From assembly GCA_001799575.1 (NCBI GenBank), contig MGTT01000011.1:124001-188000 (forward strand): a stretch of DNA of 64,000 nucleotides, written 5' to 3'. The notes under the pieces were generated by a model, which was not told the DNA's origin, did not search any database, and saw only the letters and a list, made by a program, of their open reading frames with translations. A program made the translations under genes and the position numbers. This document shows, one piece after another, positions 18,115 to 28,292 of this stretch; positions within the stretch are counted from its first letter, which is position 1, and every line of letters begins with the position of its first letter. The stretch is from Elusimicrobia bacterium GWA2_56_46. GTDB taxonomy: Bacteria; Elusimicrobiota; Elusimicrobia; Elusimicrobiales; UBA9959.

Positions 18115-18138
18115 GTTTTTCAGGGGAACGGTTTCTCA

Positions 18139-18732
18139 ATGAAAGAAAAAACGCCTAAAGGCGACAAGACCCGGCGGCGCATTCTCGAAACGGCTTTGGC
18201 CCTGATGGCCGAAAAAGGCCCGGATGCCGTGTCCATGCGCGAGATCTCCGCGCGGCTCAGGATAACCAAGCCGGTTCTCTATTATTACTTCAAAAACAAG
18301 AACGAACTTATCCGGGCGTCGTTCGTGGAGGGCACCAAACATTTCCAGGAGCTTCGCTTTGAGATAAACAAACCCGGCCTCACGCTGGAACAAAAACTGA
18401 CGCGAATCTTCGCCAACCACCTGGATTTCATAAAACGCTACCCCGATATGCCCAAGTGCGCGCTGAAAATAATGGCCGCGCCGGAAACCGGGGCGCTCAG
18501 CGGCCTGGCCAGGGAACTCAAAGCCCGCAACCGCCGCGAACTGCGCCTGATGCTGGAAAAGGAAAATCTGCCGGGCCGGGGCGCCGAGAACATGATACAT
18601 ATGATAAGCGCCGTAATAAGCTATTTTATGATCGAGGCCAGGGAACACGGGGCCGCCTGCCTGGAGAAAACCCTGCCCGGGCGCCTGGCCCGCCTGATCT
18701 GCGCCGGCGCCCGGAGCGGCAAAACGACATGA
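18139..18732 (+). CDS. TetR/AcrR family transcriptional regulator
   Basis: RRRILETALALMAEKGPDAVSMREISARLRITKPVLYYYFKNKNELI. Confidence 0.95.
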   Translation: MKEKTPKGDKTRRRILETALALMAEKGPDAVSMREISARLRITKPVLYYYFKNKNELIRASFVEGTKHFQELRFEINKPGLTLEQKLTRIFANHLDFIKRYPDMPKCALKIMAAPETGALSGLARELKARNRRELRLMLEKENLPGRGAENMIHMISAVISYFMIEAREHGAACLEKTLPGRLARLICAGARSGKTT

Positions 18733-20117
18733 AAATGCGAACCGAAAAACAAAAAAGTCTGCCTGCCCTGCTGTGTTTTTGCGTTTTAGCGCCTTTATGC
18801 CTTGCTTCCGGGGCGCGGGCCGAGGTTCTTGAGCTCACCCTCTCCGGCGCCGTCGGGATCGCCCTGGAACACAACGCCGCCGTGATCAACGCCGGTGAAA
18901 ACCGCGGTATATATAAGGAAAGGGTCCGGGAATACTGGGGAACCGTTTTCCCGCAGTTAAGCGCCTCCGGCCTTTACACCAGGAACATAAAGAGCCCTTC
19001 TTTTTTTCTCGGCGGAAACAAAATAAAATCGGGGCTGAACAACGCTTATACCGCCTCGCTGGATCTCAACCAGGTGCTCTGGTCCGGGGGCAAAGTGCGC
19101 GCCGGCATCAGCATAGCCAACATCTACTCCGCCGCCAGCGACGAACAGCTCAAAACCGCCAGGAACGCCGTCGCCAAGTCCGTTAAACAGACCTATTACG
19201 CGGTTCTGCTTTCCAGCGCCCTCGCCGGGATCCAGCGCGAAGCGCTAGACCTCGCGGCCCAGCACCTGGCGACCATCGAGGCCCAGTACAAACAAGGCGT
19301 CGCCAGCGACCTGGCGGTGCTCAGGCAGAAAGTGGAAGTTTCCAACACCGAACCGGCGCTTACCCAGGCCCTGAACCTTTACGAAGAAGGCCTCATAGAG
19401 CTGAAGAATCTTCTGGGACTTGATCCGGAAACGGAGATACGGCTGACCCAGAGCCTTAAACCCGGCACCCCGCTCAGCCTGGGGCCGGAAACGGAGGCAC
19501 GCCTCACAGACTCGCTGCTGCGGCCCGGAGACGGAGCCGGCGGCATGGAAGAACTTTACAAGGCCGCCCTCCTGGGCCGGCCTGAGTACAAAAACACCCG
19601 GCTCCAGCGGGATCTCTTCCGCGAGAATATAACCGTGGAAAAAGCGGGCCACTACCCTTATTTAAGCGCGTTCGCCTCAAGACAGTTCCAGGGACAGGCC
19701 GACTCCGGCTTCCCCGGTTCCGAGGCGCAGAGTTGGAGCGCCACGGCCGGTTTGCGGCTGTCTCTCCCCCTTTTTTCCGGAGGTTCTACGGCCTCAAAAA
19801 TAAGACAGGCCCGCCTGCGGGCCGACATCGCCGAAACCGATCTCAGAGAACTGGAACGCAGGATAAAAATAGAAGTGAAAAAAGCCTGGCTCAGCCTGAA
19901 AGAAGCCTCGGAGAGGCTCGGCTCCCAGGGCACCGCCGTGGAAACCGCGCGCAAAGCCCTGGCGGCCACCGAGGTAAGGTTCAAGAACGGCCTCGCCAGC
20001 CAATTGGAGCTCAACGACGCTTCGCTCGCGCTGAACAGATCCCAGACCCTGTACATCCAGGCACTGCACGACACTTTCTCGGCCGATACGGAACTGAGGT
20101 GGACCATCGGGGAATGA
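18729..20117 (+). CDS. TolC family outer membrane efflux protein
   Basis: Signal peptide; TolC-type repeats (NAYTASLDLNQVLWSGGKVRAG; LRLSLPLFSGGSTASKIRQARL); ATGA overlap with the tetR gene. Confidence 0.9.
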   Translation: MKMRTEKQKSLPALLCFCVLAPLCLASGARAEVLELTLSGAVGIALEHNAAVINAGENRGIYKERVREYWGTVFPQLSASGLYTRNIKSPSFFLGGNKIKSGLNNAYTASLDLNQVLWSGGKVRAGISIANIYSAASDEQLKTARNAVAKSVKQTYYAVLLSSALAGIQREALDLAAQHLATIEAQYKQGVASDLAVLRQKVEVSNTEPALTQALNLYEEGLIELKNLLGLDPETEIRLTQSLKPGTPLSLGPETEARLTDSLLRPGDGAGGMEELYKAALLGRPEYKNTRLQRDLFRENITVEKAGHYPYLSAFASRQFQGQADSGFPGSEAQSWSATAGLRLSLPLFSGGSTASKIRQARLRADIAETDLRELERRIKIEVKKAWLSLKEASERLGSQGTAVETARKALAATEVRFKNGLASQLELNDASLALNRSQTLYIQALHDTFSADTELRWTIGE

Positions 20118-20125
20118 TAAAGAAA

Positions 20126-20153
20126 GGATGAGGGATGAAGGATGAGGGATGAA
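20126..20153. repeat. Heptamer array family A, 4 units
   Basis: GGATGAG GGATGAA GGATGAG GGATGAA. Confidence 0.9.
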
Positions 20154-20177
20154 AAAGAAAAGTTGAGTTATAAATTT

Positions 20178-21077
20178 ATGAGAACAATAAAGCTATCCGT
20201 TATTCGCTATTCGCTGTTCGCTGTCTGCTGTTCGCTTATGTTTACCGCGGGCTGTAGGAACAAAGACCTGGAAACTTTCAATAACCTGGAGAAGGATCGT
20301 TTTCTGGTCAGAACCGAACGAGCCCGGATAAAGAATATCGAGGACTACCTGATCCTGGTGGGGTCGGTAAAAGCCATGGATGAAGCCACGCTTTATCCCA
20401 GGGTTTCCGGAAAACTTTTAAGGAACCTGCTGACCGAGGGAGACCCGGTAAAAAAAGATCAGCCGGTGGCCCTGATCGAACGCGACGAGCCCGGCGTGGT
20501 CTATGAACCGGCCCCCGTTCCCTCCACGCTTACCGGCGTCATAGGCCGCGTTTACCAGGATTCCGGGGCCAACGTCACGCCGGCCACCCCGATAGCGCTG
20601 GTGGTCAGCCAGGGCACGGTGCGCGTGGTGGTGGACGTGCCGGAACGCTATATGGGCAGGGTTTTTCCCGGCCAGGAGGCCTATATCAAGGTGGACGCCT
20701 TCCCCGACACGCTCTTCCGCGGCAAGGTTTACCGCGTGAGCCCCGTGGTGGACACCAGGACGAGGAGCGCCGTGGTGGAACTGCTTGCCAGCAACTCCGA
20801 CGGCCGCCTGAAATCCGGCATGTTCTCCGAGATCCGCCTGGTGGTGGGCGCCAAAGCCGGCGCGGTGGCTGCGCCTTCCGCGGCGGTGCTCAATGAAAAC
20901 GGCAGGTCATACGTCTTTGTGCCGGTTAACGGAACCGCGGTGCGCCGCGATGTCAAAACCGGCATCGGAAACGACGATTTTATACAGATAGTCTCCGGCC
21001 TCAAAGCCGGGGACGAACTCATAACTTTCGGCCTGTACGGGCTGAAAGACGGAAGCAAGATAAAAGTGCAGGAATAA
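20178..21077 (+). CDS. RND efflux periplasmic adaptor lipoprotein (MFP)
   Basis: Lipobox LMFTAGC; YLILVGSVKAMDEATLYPRVSGKLLRNLLTEGDPVKKDQPVALIERDE. Confidence 0.9.
   Translation: MRTIKLSVIRYSLFAVCCSLMFTAGCRNKDLETFNNLEKDRFLVRTERARIKNIEDYLILVGSVKAMDEATLYPRVSGKLLRNLLTEGDPVKKDQPVALIERDEPGVVYEPAPVPSTLTGVIGRVYQDSGANVTPATPIALVVSQGTVRVVVDVPERYMGRVFPGQEAYIKVDAFPDTLFRGKVYRVSPVVDTRTRSAVVELLASNSDGRLKSGMFSEIRLVVGAKAGAVAAPSAAVLNENGRSYVFVPVNGTAVRRDVKTGIGNDDFIQIVSGLKAGDELITFGLYGLKDGSKIKVQE
20193..20234. repeat. Heptamer array family E (CTATTCG), 6 units inside the lipoprotein signal peptide
   Basis: CTATCCG TTATTCG CTATTCG CTGTTCG CTGTCTG CTGTTCG. Confidence 0.9.
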
Positions 21078-21081
21078 ACGG

Positions 21082-24000
21082 ATGAAGATCACCGAACTTG
21101 CGGTTAAACGCCCCATCCTCACCACTATGTCTATAACGGCCCTGGTGGTGCTGGGGACATTCTCCTATTTCCGCCTCGGCGTGGATCTGTTCCCCAACGT
21201 GGAGTTTCCTTTCGTGGTGGTGCAGACCACGCTGCGCGGGGCCGGCCCGGAGGAGATAGAATCCTCCATCACAAAACCGATAGAAGAATCCGTAAACACC
21301 ATTTCCGGCATAGAAGACCTGACCTCCACCAGCTACGAAGGCCTGTCAATAGTGCTGATAAAGTTCGTGCTGGAAAAGAACGGCGACGTGGCCGCCCAGG
21401 AAGTGCGCGATAAAATAAACGCGGTGCTGGCCCAGTTGCCGCAGGGCACCGACCAGCCGGTGGTCTCCAAGTTCGACATCGGCGCCATAGCCGTGGTGAA
21501 CATCGTGGTCTCCGGGGACCGCGACCTGGTGGAGCTGACCCGCTTCGCCAGAAAAAAGATAAAGGAGAATATCGAGACGGTCAGCGGCGTGGGCTCGGTG
21601 GATGTGATCGGCGGCCGGGAGCGAGAGATCCACATCGTGGTGAACCCGCTGAAGATGGCCTCGCTGAACCTTTCCACCAAACAGCTCAAGGATGCCATAA
21701 CCCAGCAGAACATAGAGATCCCCGGCGGCAAGGTGGAGACTCCGGACAGGGAATTCGTGCTGCGGACGCTGGGCCGCATCAAGGACGTTAAGGATTTTAA
21801 TTCGATAGTTATAGCCAACGTCAACGGCACTCCCATACGCGTCTCGGACGTGGCCCGCGTGGAGGACACCGGCGAGTATATGCGCACCGCCTCCTACCTG
21901 AACGGCAAACCCGCCGTCACCCTGGTGGTAAAAAAACAATCCGGCACCAACACCGTGGAAGTGGTGAAGAACATACGGGAAAGGATCCAGAATATACGCT
22001 CGATAATCCCTCCCGGCATAGAGACAAAGATCGTCGGCGACCAGTCGGAATTCATACAAAGTTCGGTGGACACGGTAAAGGAACACCTCATGCTCGGCGC
22101 CATTCTCGCCGGCCTGATGGTGCTGCTTTTTATAGGCGACTTCCGCTCCACTATAATTTCGGCCCTGGCCATACCGGCCTCGCTGATCGCCACGTTCATC
22201 TTCATGGACAACGCCGGCTTCACGCTCAACAATATGACGCTGCTGGGCCTGACCATAGCCGTCGGCCTGGTCATAGACGACGCCATCGTCATGCTGGAAA
22301 ATATCTACCGCCACATGGAAGAGCACAAGATCTCCCCTATGAAAGCGGCGCTGGAAGGCGCGGAGGAAATAGGCTTCGCGGTCATCGCGATGTCTCTGTC
22401 GCTCATGGTCATCTTCGTGCCGCTGGCGTACATGGGCGGCATAGTGGGGCGCTTTGTGAAGAGCTACGGCCTTACCATAGCCTTCGCCATCGCCATAAGC
22501 ACTTTTGTGGCGCTGACTCTGACGCCTATGCTCTGCTCGCTCTTCCTTAAGGTCAAGAACAGCGAAAAGAACAAACTGCAGAAGTTCACCGACCGCATAA
22601 ACGACTACCTGGCGGGGCGCTACATAATAATGCTCGAATGGGCGCTGGCCCGCCGTAAACTCATGGTCATCGGCTCCATAGGCATAATGCTGTCCATGAT
22701 CCCGCTGTTCATGTTCATCGGCAAGGACTTCATGCCGCAGGACGATACCGGGCAGTACCAGATAACGATAAAAGCGCCGGAAGGCACCAGCCTGGACGTA
22801 ATGAAACAATTGTTCGCGCAGGTGGAAACCGAGACAAAAACAATACCTTATGTGACCAACACCCTGTCGTCGATAGGCACCGGCACGGGCGCTCATTTTG
22901 GCTCCTCCGCCTCCAATGAAGGCTACGTGCTGGTGGAGCTGGTGGAACTGTCAAAGCGCCCGCCGCTCAACAAGATCATCGAAACCTCTCGCGCCATGAT
23001 GTCGAAGTACACGAGCCTGCGCATAGCCGTGGCGCCCATAGGCGGCTTCGGCGGCGGCGGTGAAAAAGAACTGGAGTATATCGTTTCCGGCCCGGAACTG
23101 GACAAGCTGCAGTCCTACGCGGCGGCCGTGACCGACCGCCTGAAAACCCTCAAAGGCGTGGTGGACGTTGACCTCAGCTTTTCCTACGCCAAGCCGGAAT
23201 ACAGGGTGGAGATAGACCGCGACCGGGCGCATGACCTGGGAGTAAAGATCGAGGACATAGCTTTCTCCCTGCGCACCCTCGTAGGCGGCGAGGAGGACAT
23301 AACCAAGTTTAAGGACGCCGACGACCTCTACCAGGTCCGCGTAAGGGCCGACAAAAATTTCCGGAACCGGAAAGAAGTAATAGAAGCCATGGTGGTGCCG
23401 GCCACCGGCGGCAGGATGGTGCGGCTGGACAGCGTGGCCAAAGTGGTGGAAGGGCTGGGCCCCACACAGATAGAGCGCTTTAACCGTCAGCGCAAGATAA
23501 CAGTGGAGGCCAACACCAACGGCATGCCGCTCGGCCAGTTGATAAAGGAAGCCGACGCGGCTTTCAAAAAGCTCAAAGCCCCCCCTGAATACACCGCCGG
23601 CGCCACCGGCCGCGCCAAAGAGCTCGGGCGTATGCTGATGGGATTCGTCCTGGCTTTCATGATGTCCTTCATCTTCATTTACATCGTGCTCGCGAGCCAG
23701 TTCGAAAGCTTCGTCTACCCGATCTCGATCATCATAGCCCTGCCGCTGACGCTGCCTTTCGCCGTGATCTCGCTGTTCCTAACCGGGCAGAGCATGACGC
23801 TGTTCAGCATTATGGGCATCTTCATGCTGTTCGGCATCGTCAAAAAGAACGCTATTCTGCAGGTGGATTACACCAATACCCTGCGGGCGAAAGGCATGCC
23901 GCGCCACCAGGCCTCCATAGAGGCCAACAAGACCCGGCTGCGCCCCATTCTTATGACCACGCTGACCCTGGTGGCGAGCATGATCCCGACGGCCCTGGGC

Positions 24001-24156
24001 ACGGGCGCGGGCTCAGGCTCCAGGCGCGCCATGGCCTGGGTCATCATCGGCGGGCAGTCGCTCTCGCTTCTGATCACCCTGCTGATGACCCCCGTCACCT
24101 ACACCCTCTTCGACGATCTCCAGGAATGGTTCAACAAAAAGAAACCGGCGGCATGA
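21082..24156 (+). CDS. RND family efflux transporter permease (AcrB/MexB-like)
   Basis: KRPILTTMSITALVVLGTFSYFRLGVDLFPNVEFPFVVVQTTLRGAGPEEIE; VGLVIDDAIVMLENI. Confidence 0.97.
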   Translation: MKITELAVKRPILTTMSITALVVLGTFSYFRLGVDLFPNVEFPFVVVQTTLRGAGPEEIESSITKPIEESVNTISGIEDLTSTSYEGLSIVLIKFVLEKNGDVAAQEVRDKINAVLAQLPQGTDQPVVSKFDIGAIAVVNIVVSGDRDLVELTRFARKKIKENIETVSGVGSVDVIGGREREIHIVVNPLKMASLNLSTKQLKDAITQQNIEIPGGKVETPDREFVLRTLGRIKDVKDFNSIVIANVNGTPIRVSDVARVEDTGEYMRTASYLNGKPAVTLVVKKQSGTNTVEVVKNIRERIQNIRSIIPPGIETKIVGDQSEFIQSSVDTVKEHLMLGAILAGLMVLLFIGDFRSTIISALAIPASLIATFIFMDNAGFTLNNMTLLGLTIAVGLVIDDAIVMLENIYRHMEEHKISPMKAALEGAEEIGFAVIAMSLSLMVIFVPLAYMGGIVGRFVKSYGLTIAFAIAISTFVALTLTPMLCSLFLKVKNSEKNKLQKFTDRINDYLAGRYIIMLEWALARRKLMVIGSIGIMLSMIPLFMFIGKDFMPQDDTGQYQITIKAPEGTSLDVMKQLFAQVETETKTIPYVTNTLSSIGTGTGAHFGSSASNEGYVLVELVELSKRPPLNKIIETSRAMMSKYTSLRIAVAPIGGFGGGGEKELEYIVSGPELDKLQSYAAAVTDRLKTLKGVVDVDLSFSYAKPEYRVEIDRDRAHDLGVKIEDIAFSLRTLVGGEEDITKFKDADDLYQVRVRADKNFRNRKEVIEAMVVPATGGRMVRLDSVAKVVEGLGPTQIERFNRQRKITVEANTNGMPLGQLIKEADAAFKKLKAPPEYTAGATGRAKELGRMLMGFVLAFMMSFIFIYIVLASQFESFVYPISIIIALPLTLPFAVISLFLTGQSMTLFSIMGIFMLFGIVKKNAILQVDYTNTLRAKGMPRHQASIEANKTRLRPILMTTLTLVASMIPTALGTGAGSGSRRAMAWVIIGGQSLSLLITLLMTPVTYTLFDDLQEWFNKKKPAA

Positions 24157-24208
24157 TATTGATTTGATCCAATCAGCCTCATGTCACCGGATGAGCCGAA
24201 ATCCACCG

Positions 24209-25513
24209 CTATGCGTATAGCAAACCCTCTTTGCGGAGCATCCTCTCTACTTCCGGCCTCACCGAGGGAGCGATAGCACCGGCGTAATATTCCTGAATTA
24301 TACGGGCCTGCTGTTCAACGCCGTACTCGCCGAATTCTTTTCCGGGCCAGATCTGGTAGCTGTAAGCGTTCCCCTCGGCAAGATGCTCCCTGACGGCCCC
24401 GGTGGCGTAGCCCCAGCCGTCTTTCTGGTACTGGTATACATGGCACATCTCGTGGATAAGGATATCCGGCGCCTTCGCAAAATTATGAACAGGATTTCCG
24501 TTTTCATCATTCGCTAAATAAATGGTGTTACCCCAGGTGACATTGAACCCCCCGGAGGTTAGAAGTTTCCCCCATAAGCCCATGTCTTTCCCCGTGATTA
24601 TCTCCACTTTGGAGTAATCTATCTTGTCGCCGTATATTTTACGCGCGGCGGCGACCATGTCGGGGGTAAGGCCGCGTCCATCCGCGCGTTTCGCGGCGGC
24701 AACAGCGGGCTTTTTATCCGGCCCGACTCTTTTATCCGCGCCGCCTGGCATACCTGGTAAACTTTCCGGGGCCGAATGTCTCACGGTACTGGCGGACGTG
24801 CTCCGCGGAGCGGCGACAAGGGGCCGGAACCCGCTTATGCCGGCATAGGACGCGCCATTTTGTCCGTCCGTGGAACCCGCCGCTTTACTACCGTCGTAAA
24901 ATCTGGAAAGATCCTTCTGCTCCGCGCGGCCCGGGGAGCTCGTGGCAATGTAGCGAAGTCCCGTAGCCGAACGCGCGGTCTCCATATAATCGCGGGGCGG
25001 CCCTTTTGGGAGGCTCTCCTCGTAAAGCCTGGCGTGCCTCAAGGCGCTTATCGCGCCGGGCTGAAGGTAGGGTTCCAGGGCGGCGCCCTCTTCGGCCGTC
25101 AGGCTCCGCGTCTGAGTTTTCTGCGCGGCGCCGCGCACGGCGTCCAGTTTTTGCCTGAACCACAACGCCCTGTCTTTTCCCTGCCAGATCTGGAACGCCC
25201 TTATATCCCCGGAGGCATCGCCCTGTCCGCACTCCTTAAGTTTGGCGAGATCCCATTTGTTGACCATCTCATAGTAACGGTACCCGACCTGGCGGGAACG
25301 CTCGTGAGCGGCCTCCCGGACCGAGGACAGCCTGTCCTCCTGCTCACCGCCCTCAAGTTCTCTCCAGGCTTTCTCCTCGCCCGGAAACATTTCCTCCAGA
25401 TATCTGAATTCAACCGCGTATCCGGGTTCCCCCCACGGGATCTTCCCCCCGGCGGAGTGCGCGCCGGAGGCGGCAAAAACCAATGAAAGCGTTAAGATCA
25501 ATTTTTTATTCAT
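24209..25513 (-). CDS. Exported putative zinc metalloprotein (HEMCH motif)
   Basis: Signal peptide; APDILIHEMCHVYQYQKDGWGYATGAVREHLAEGNAYSYQ. Confidence 0.55.
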   Translation of the reverse strand: MNKKLILTLSLVFAASGAHSAGGKIPWGEPGYAVEFRYLEEMFPGEEKAWRELEGGEQEDRLSSVREAAHERSRQVGYRYYEMVNKWDLAKLKECGQGDASGDIRAFQIWQGKDRALWFRQKLDAVRGAAQKTQTRSLTAEEGAALEPYLQPGAISALRHARLYEESLPKGPPRDYMETARSATGLRYIATSSPGRAEQKDLSRFYDGSKAAGSTDGQNGASYAGISGFRPLVAAPRSTSASTVRHSAPESLPGMPGGADKRVGPDKKPAVAAAKRADGRGLTPDMVAAARKIYGDKIDYSKVEIITGKDMGLWGKLLTSGGFNVTWGNTIYLANDENGNPVHNFAKAPDILIHEMCHVYQYQKDGWGYATGAVREHLAEGNAYSYQIWPGKEFGEYGVEQQARIIQEYYAGAIAPSVRPEVERMLRKEGLLYA

Positions 25514-25576
25514 AAATATACGCGGCCCCTGTCACGTTCATAGTATAAGGTACAGCCCTGCCGTTGTCAATGGCAG

Positions 25577-27034
25577 TCAGAGCTGTTTTTTCTGGCGGGC
25601 GATGTTGAAGAGGCGCAGATAGTCCGCGGAAGATTTGGTCCAGGAATAGTCGCCTTTCATAGCGTTGCGGACCATGGTGTTCCAGTTCTCTTTCCAGGCG
25701 AACAGTGAGACGGCATGGCCGAGTATGGCCCGGAGCTGGTCCGCGTCGGCGAGATCTATGGCGAAACCGTTGGAATCTTTGGGCTCGCTGGTATAGGTAA
25801 CGGTGTCTTTCAGGCCTCCAGTGCGCGTCACCACCGGCAGCGAGCCGTAGCGCATGGCTATCATCTGGGATAATCCGCACGGCTCGAAGCGGGACGGCAT
25901 GGGGAAAATGTCGGAAGCCGCGTAGATCTTGTGCGCGAACCCCTCGTCGAAACCGGCCTTGAAGAAAACCTGTTTGGGATGCGCTTTGGCCAGCTCCGCG
26001 AAAGCCGCGGTAAGGGCCGGGTCGCCCACGCCCAGCGCCACAAACTGCATCTTGTCCATGAACCCCGGGATCGTCTGAAAAAGTATATCCAGCCCTTTCT
26101 GATGATCCAGCCGGGAAACCACGCCGGCCAGGATCTTATCCTTTGACTCTTCCAGTCCGCATTCGTGCTGGAGCGCCTTCTTGCAGGCCGCTTTCCCGCG
26201 CGTGAAACTCTTTACGTCGTAGCCCCGTTCTATGAAAGTATCGGTGGACGGATCCCAGATCTCCTCGTCTATGCCGTTGAGAATGCCGAAGAGATCCGCG
26301 GTCCTGTGGCGGAGCACCCCCTCCAGGCCCTTGCCGAATTCCGGCCTGAACTGGATCTCGCTCGCGTAAGTGGGGCTGACCGTGGTAACGAGATCGGACA
26401 GCATGATGCCCGCTTTCATATAATTCAGCCCGCCGTAAAATTCCAGCTTGTCCGGGGTGAAGTCCGGCCACGAAAAACCGGCTTTCAGCAGGGTTTCCTT
26501 GGGGAACATCCCCTGGTAAGCGATATTATTGATGGTGAAGACGGTCGCTGTCTTGGAGAAGAATGAGTCTATGCGGTAAAGAGTTTTCAGATAGGCGCTG
26601 ACCAGGCCGGTCTGCCAGTCGTGGCAATGAATAACGTCCGGTTTGAAACCGATGAACTTCGCCCCCTCCAGCACGGCCCGGGAAAAGAAAATAAACCGTT
26701 CGTCGTTGTCCTCGTAATCGCCGAAATTGGCGCGGTAAATGCCGGGCCGGTCGAAATATTTGGAATTTTCTATAAAATAGACCGATACCCTGCCCCACTG
26801 CACGTGCGACATGGCGGCGGTTTCCACGCGGCCCCCTACCGGGATAAGAAAACTGCCGCCCACGGCCTTGAGCGAGAAAGCGCCGCCGCCGATGTTGCGA
26901 TAACGGGGCATGAGCAGGACGACCTCGGTGTCTTCCGCGCGGGAGAACACCTGCGCCAGGGCCCCGACCACGTCGCCAAGACCGCCGGTCTTGCAGAAAG
27001 GAAAAGCTTCGCTAGCGGCAACTAAAATCTTCAT
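25577..27034 (-). CDS. glgA: Glycogen synthase
   Basis: MKILVAASEAFPFCKTGGLGDVVGALAQVF; SRLDHQKGLDIL; PSRFEPCGLSQMIAMRYGSLPVVTRTGGLKDTV. Confidence 0.95.
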   Translation of the reverse strand: MKILVAASEAFPFCKTGGLGDVVGALAQVFSRAEDTEVVLLMPRYRNIGGGAFSLKAVGGSFLIPVGGRVETAAMSHVQWGRVSVYFIENSKYFDRPGIYRANFGDYEDNDERFIFFSRAVLEGAKFIGFKPDVIHCHDWQTGLVSAYLKTLYRIDSFFSKTATVFTINNIAYQGMFPKETLLKAGFSWPDFTPDKLEFYGGLNYMKAGIMLSDLVTTVSPTYASEIQFRPEFGKGLEGVLRHRTADLFGILNGIDEEIWDPSTDTFIERGYDVKSFTRGKAACKKALQHECGLEESKDKILAGVVSRLDHQKGLDILFQTIPGFMDKMQFVALGVGDPALTAAFAELAKAHPKQVFFKAGFDEGFAHKIYAASDIFPMPSRFEPCGLSQMIAMRYGSLPVVTRTGGLKDTVTYTSEPKDSNGFAIDLADADQLRAILGHAVSLFAWKENWNTMVRNAMKGDYSWTKSSADYLRLFNIARQKKQL

Positions 27035-27075
27035 AGGATCTCCTTACAAAACTACTTCGAATGAATTGATATTTT

Positions 27076-27159
27076 CAGTATCCGGTATCCAGTATTCGGT
27101 AACCGGCCACGACAATAGGTACTTCCTTATAGTACCGGCTACTGGTTACTGATTACCGG
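27076..27159. repeat. Heptamer family B inverted pair around a ~28-bp core
   Basis: CAGTATC CGGTATC CAGTATT CGGTAAC CGG ... CCGGCTACTGGTTACTGATTACCGG. Confidence 0.85.
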
Positions 27160-27183
27160 TGATTTTAAGGCGCCGGCTTAAAA

Positions 27184-28227
27184 TCACACTTTGTATTTCT
27201 TTCCTTTATTCATCATCTCCGCCGCGTCTTCAGGGGAGACGGTATTTATGTAAAAGCCGGTGCCCCATTCGAAACCGGCCGCCCGGCTCAGTTTCGGCAT
27301 GATCTCTATGTGCCAGTGATAATGCCCGGCGGCTCGATCCCGCAGCGGCATGGTATGCACTATAAGATTATAGGAAAGTTCCTCCACCGACGCGCGGAGC
27401 TTGCCCACCGTGTTCTTCACTATCCCGGCCAGATCCGCCGCCAGGCCGGGCGCCATCCGTTCGAAATGGCTCTGATGTTTTTTTGGAATTATCCAGGTCT
27501 CGAAAGTGAAGCGGCTGGCATAGGGCGTTACGGCCAGAAAATTGCCGGTCTCCCCCACCACGCGTTTTTTATATCGGGTTTCCTGCCGCAGGATATCGCA
27601 GAACACGCAGACGCCGCGGTCTTCGCGGTATTTTTTCGCGCCGGCTATCTCCTGCGCCACGCGTATCGGCGTCATCGGCATGGCGACAATCTGGGAGTGC
27701 GGGTGCGCCAGGCTCGCGCCGGCGTTGCGCCCGAAATTCTTGAAGATCATCACGTATTTTATCCGCGGATCTTTCTTCAGTTCGTTCACGCGCAGGATGA
27801 AAGTCCTGAAAATATCGGCTATCTCCGGAACGGACATATCTTCCAGCTGCCGGTTATGATCGGGGGTTTCTATCACCACCTCATGGATCCCGATCCCCTC
27901 CATGCGTTCATATATGCCGTCGGCCGCGCGCGCCGCGCTGCCCCCGGAAACCAGGGCGGGATATTTATTAAGGACCACGCGCAGCCGCCAGTCCTGTTTT
28001 TTGCCCGTCTGATCGCCCGCACAGGCATTGAGCCCCTGCCCCTTTGCGCCTTTTCCGTACAGGGTATAAACGGACGGCGGCGTTTCTTCCTCGTGGCCGG
28101 GGCAAAAAGGGCAATTGCGGGGGTTCTCCGGAGCGGACACGCCTCTAAATTCATTTGGGCGCAGCCGCCGCCCGGACGCTATTATGACCCAGCGGCCGAA
28201 AACGGGATCTTTTCTGATTTCAGGCAT
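27184..28227 (-). CDS. galT: Galactose-1-phosphate uridylyltransferase
   Basis: EIRKDPVFGRWVIIASGRRLRPNEF; NCPFCPGHEEETPP; GASLAHPHSQIVA; HYHWHIEIMPKLS. Confidence 0.93.
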   Translation of the reverse strand: MPEIRKDPVFGRWVIIASGRRLRPNEFRGVSAPENPRNCPFCPGHEEETPPSVYTLYGKGAKGQGLNACAGDQTGKKQDWRLRVVLNKYPALVSGGSAARAADGIYERMEGIGIHEVVIETPDHNRQLEDMSVPEIADIFRTFILRVNELKKDPRIKYVMIFKNFGRNAGASLAHPHSQIVAMPMTPIRVAQEIAGAKKYREDRGVCVFCDILRQETRYKKRVVGETGNFLAVTPYASRFTFETWIIPKKHQSHFERMAPGLAADLAGIVKNTVGKLRASVEELSYNLIVHTMPLRDRAAGHYHWHIEIMPKLSRAAGFEWGTGFYINTVSPEDAAEMMNKGKKYKV

Positions 28228-28233
28228 AACAAA

Positions 28234-28283
28234 GCAGTGGTCAGCGGGTAGTGGTCAGTGGTCGGAAAAGAACCACCGACCGC
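28234..28283. repeat. Heptamer family C (TGGTCAG) array with short inverted partner
   Basis: GCAGTGGTCAGCGGGTAGTGGTCAGTGGTCGG ... CCACCGACCGCG. Confidence 0.7.
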
Positions 28284-28292
28284 GTAAAAAAA

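Noticed and set aside
21346-22896. 516-aa minus-strand ORF
   Set aside because: Antisense shadow of the RND transporter; His/Tyr/Gln-rich composition typical of shadow frames.
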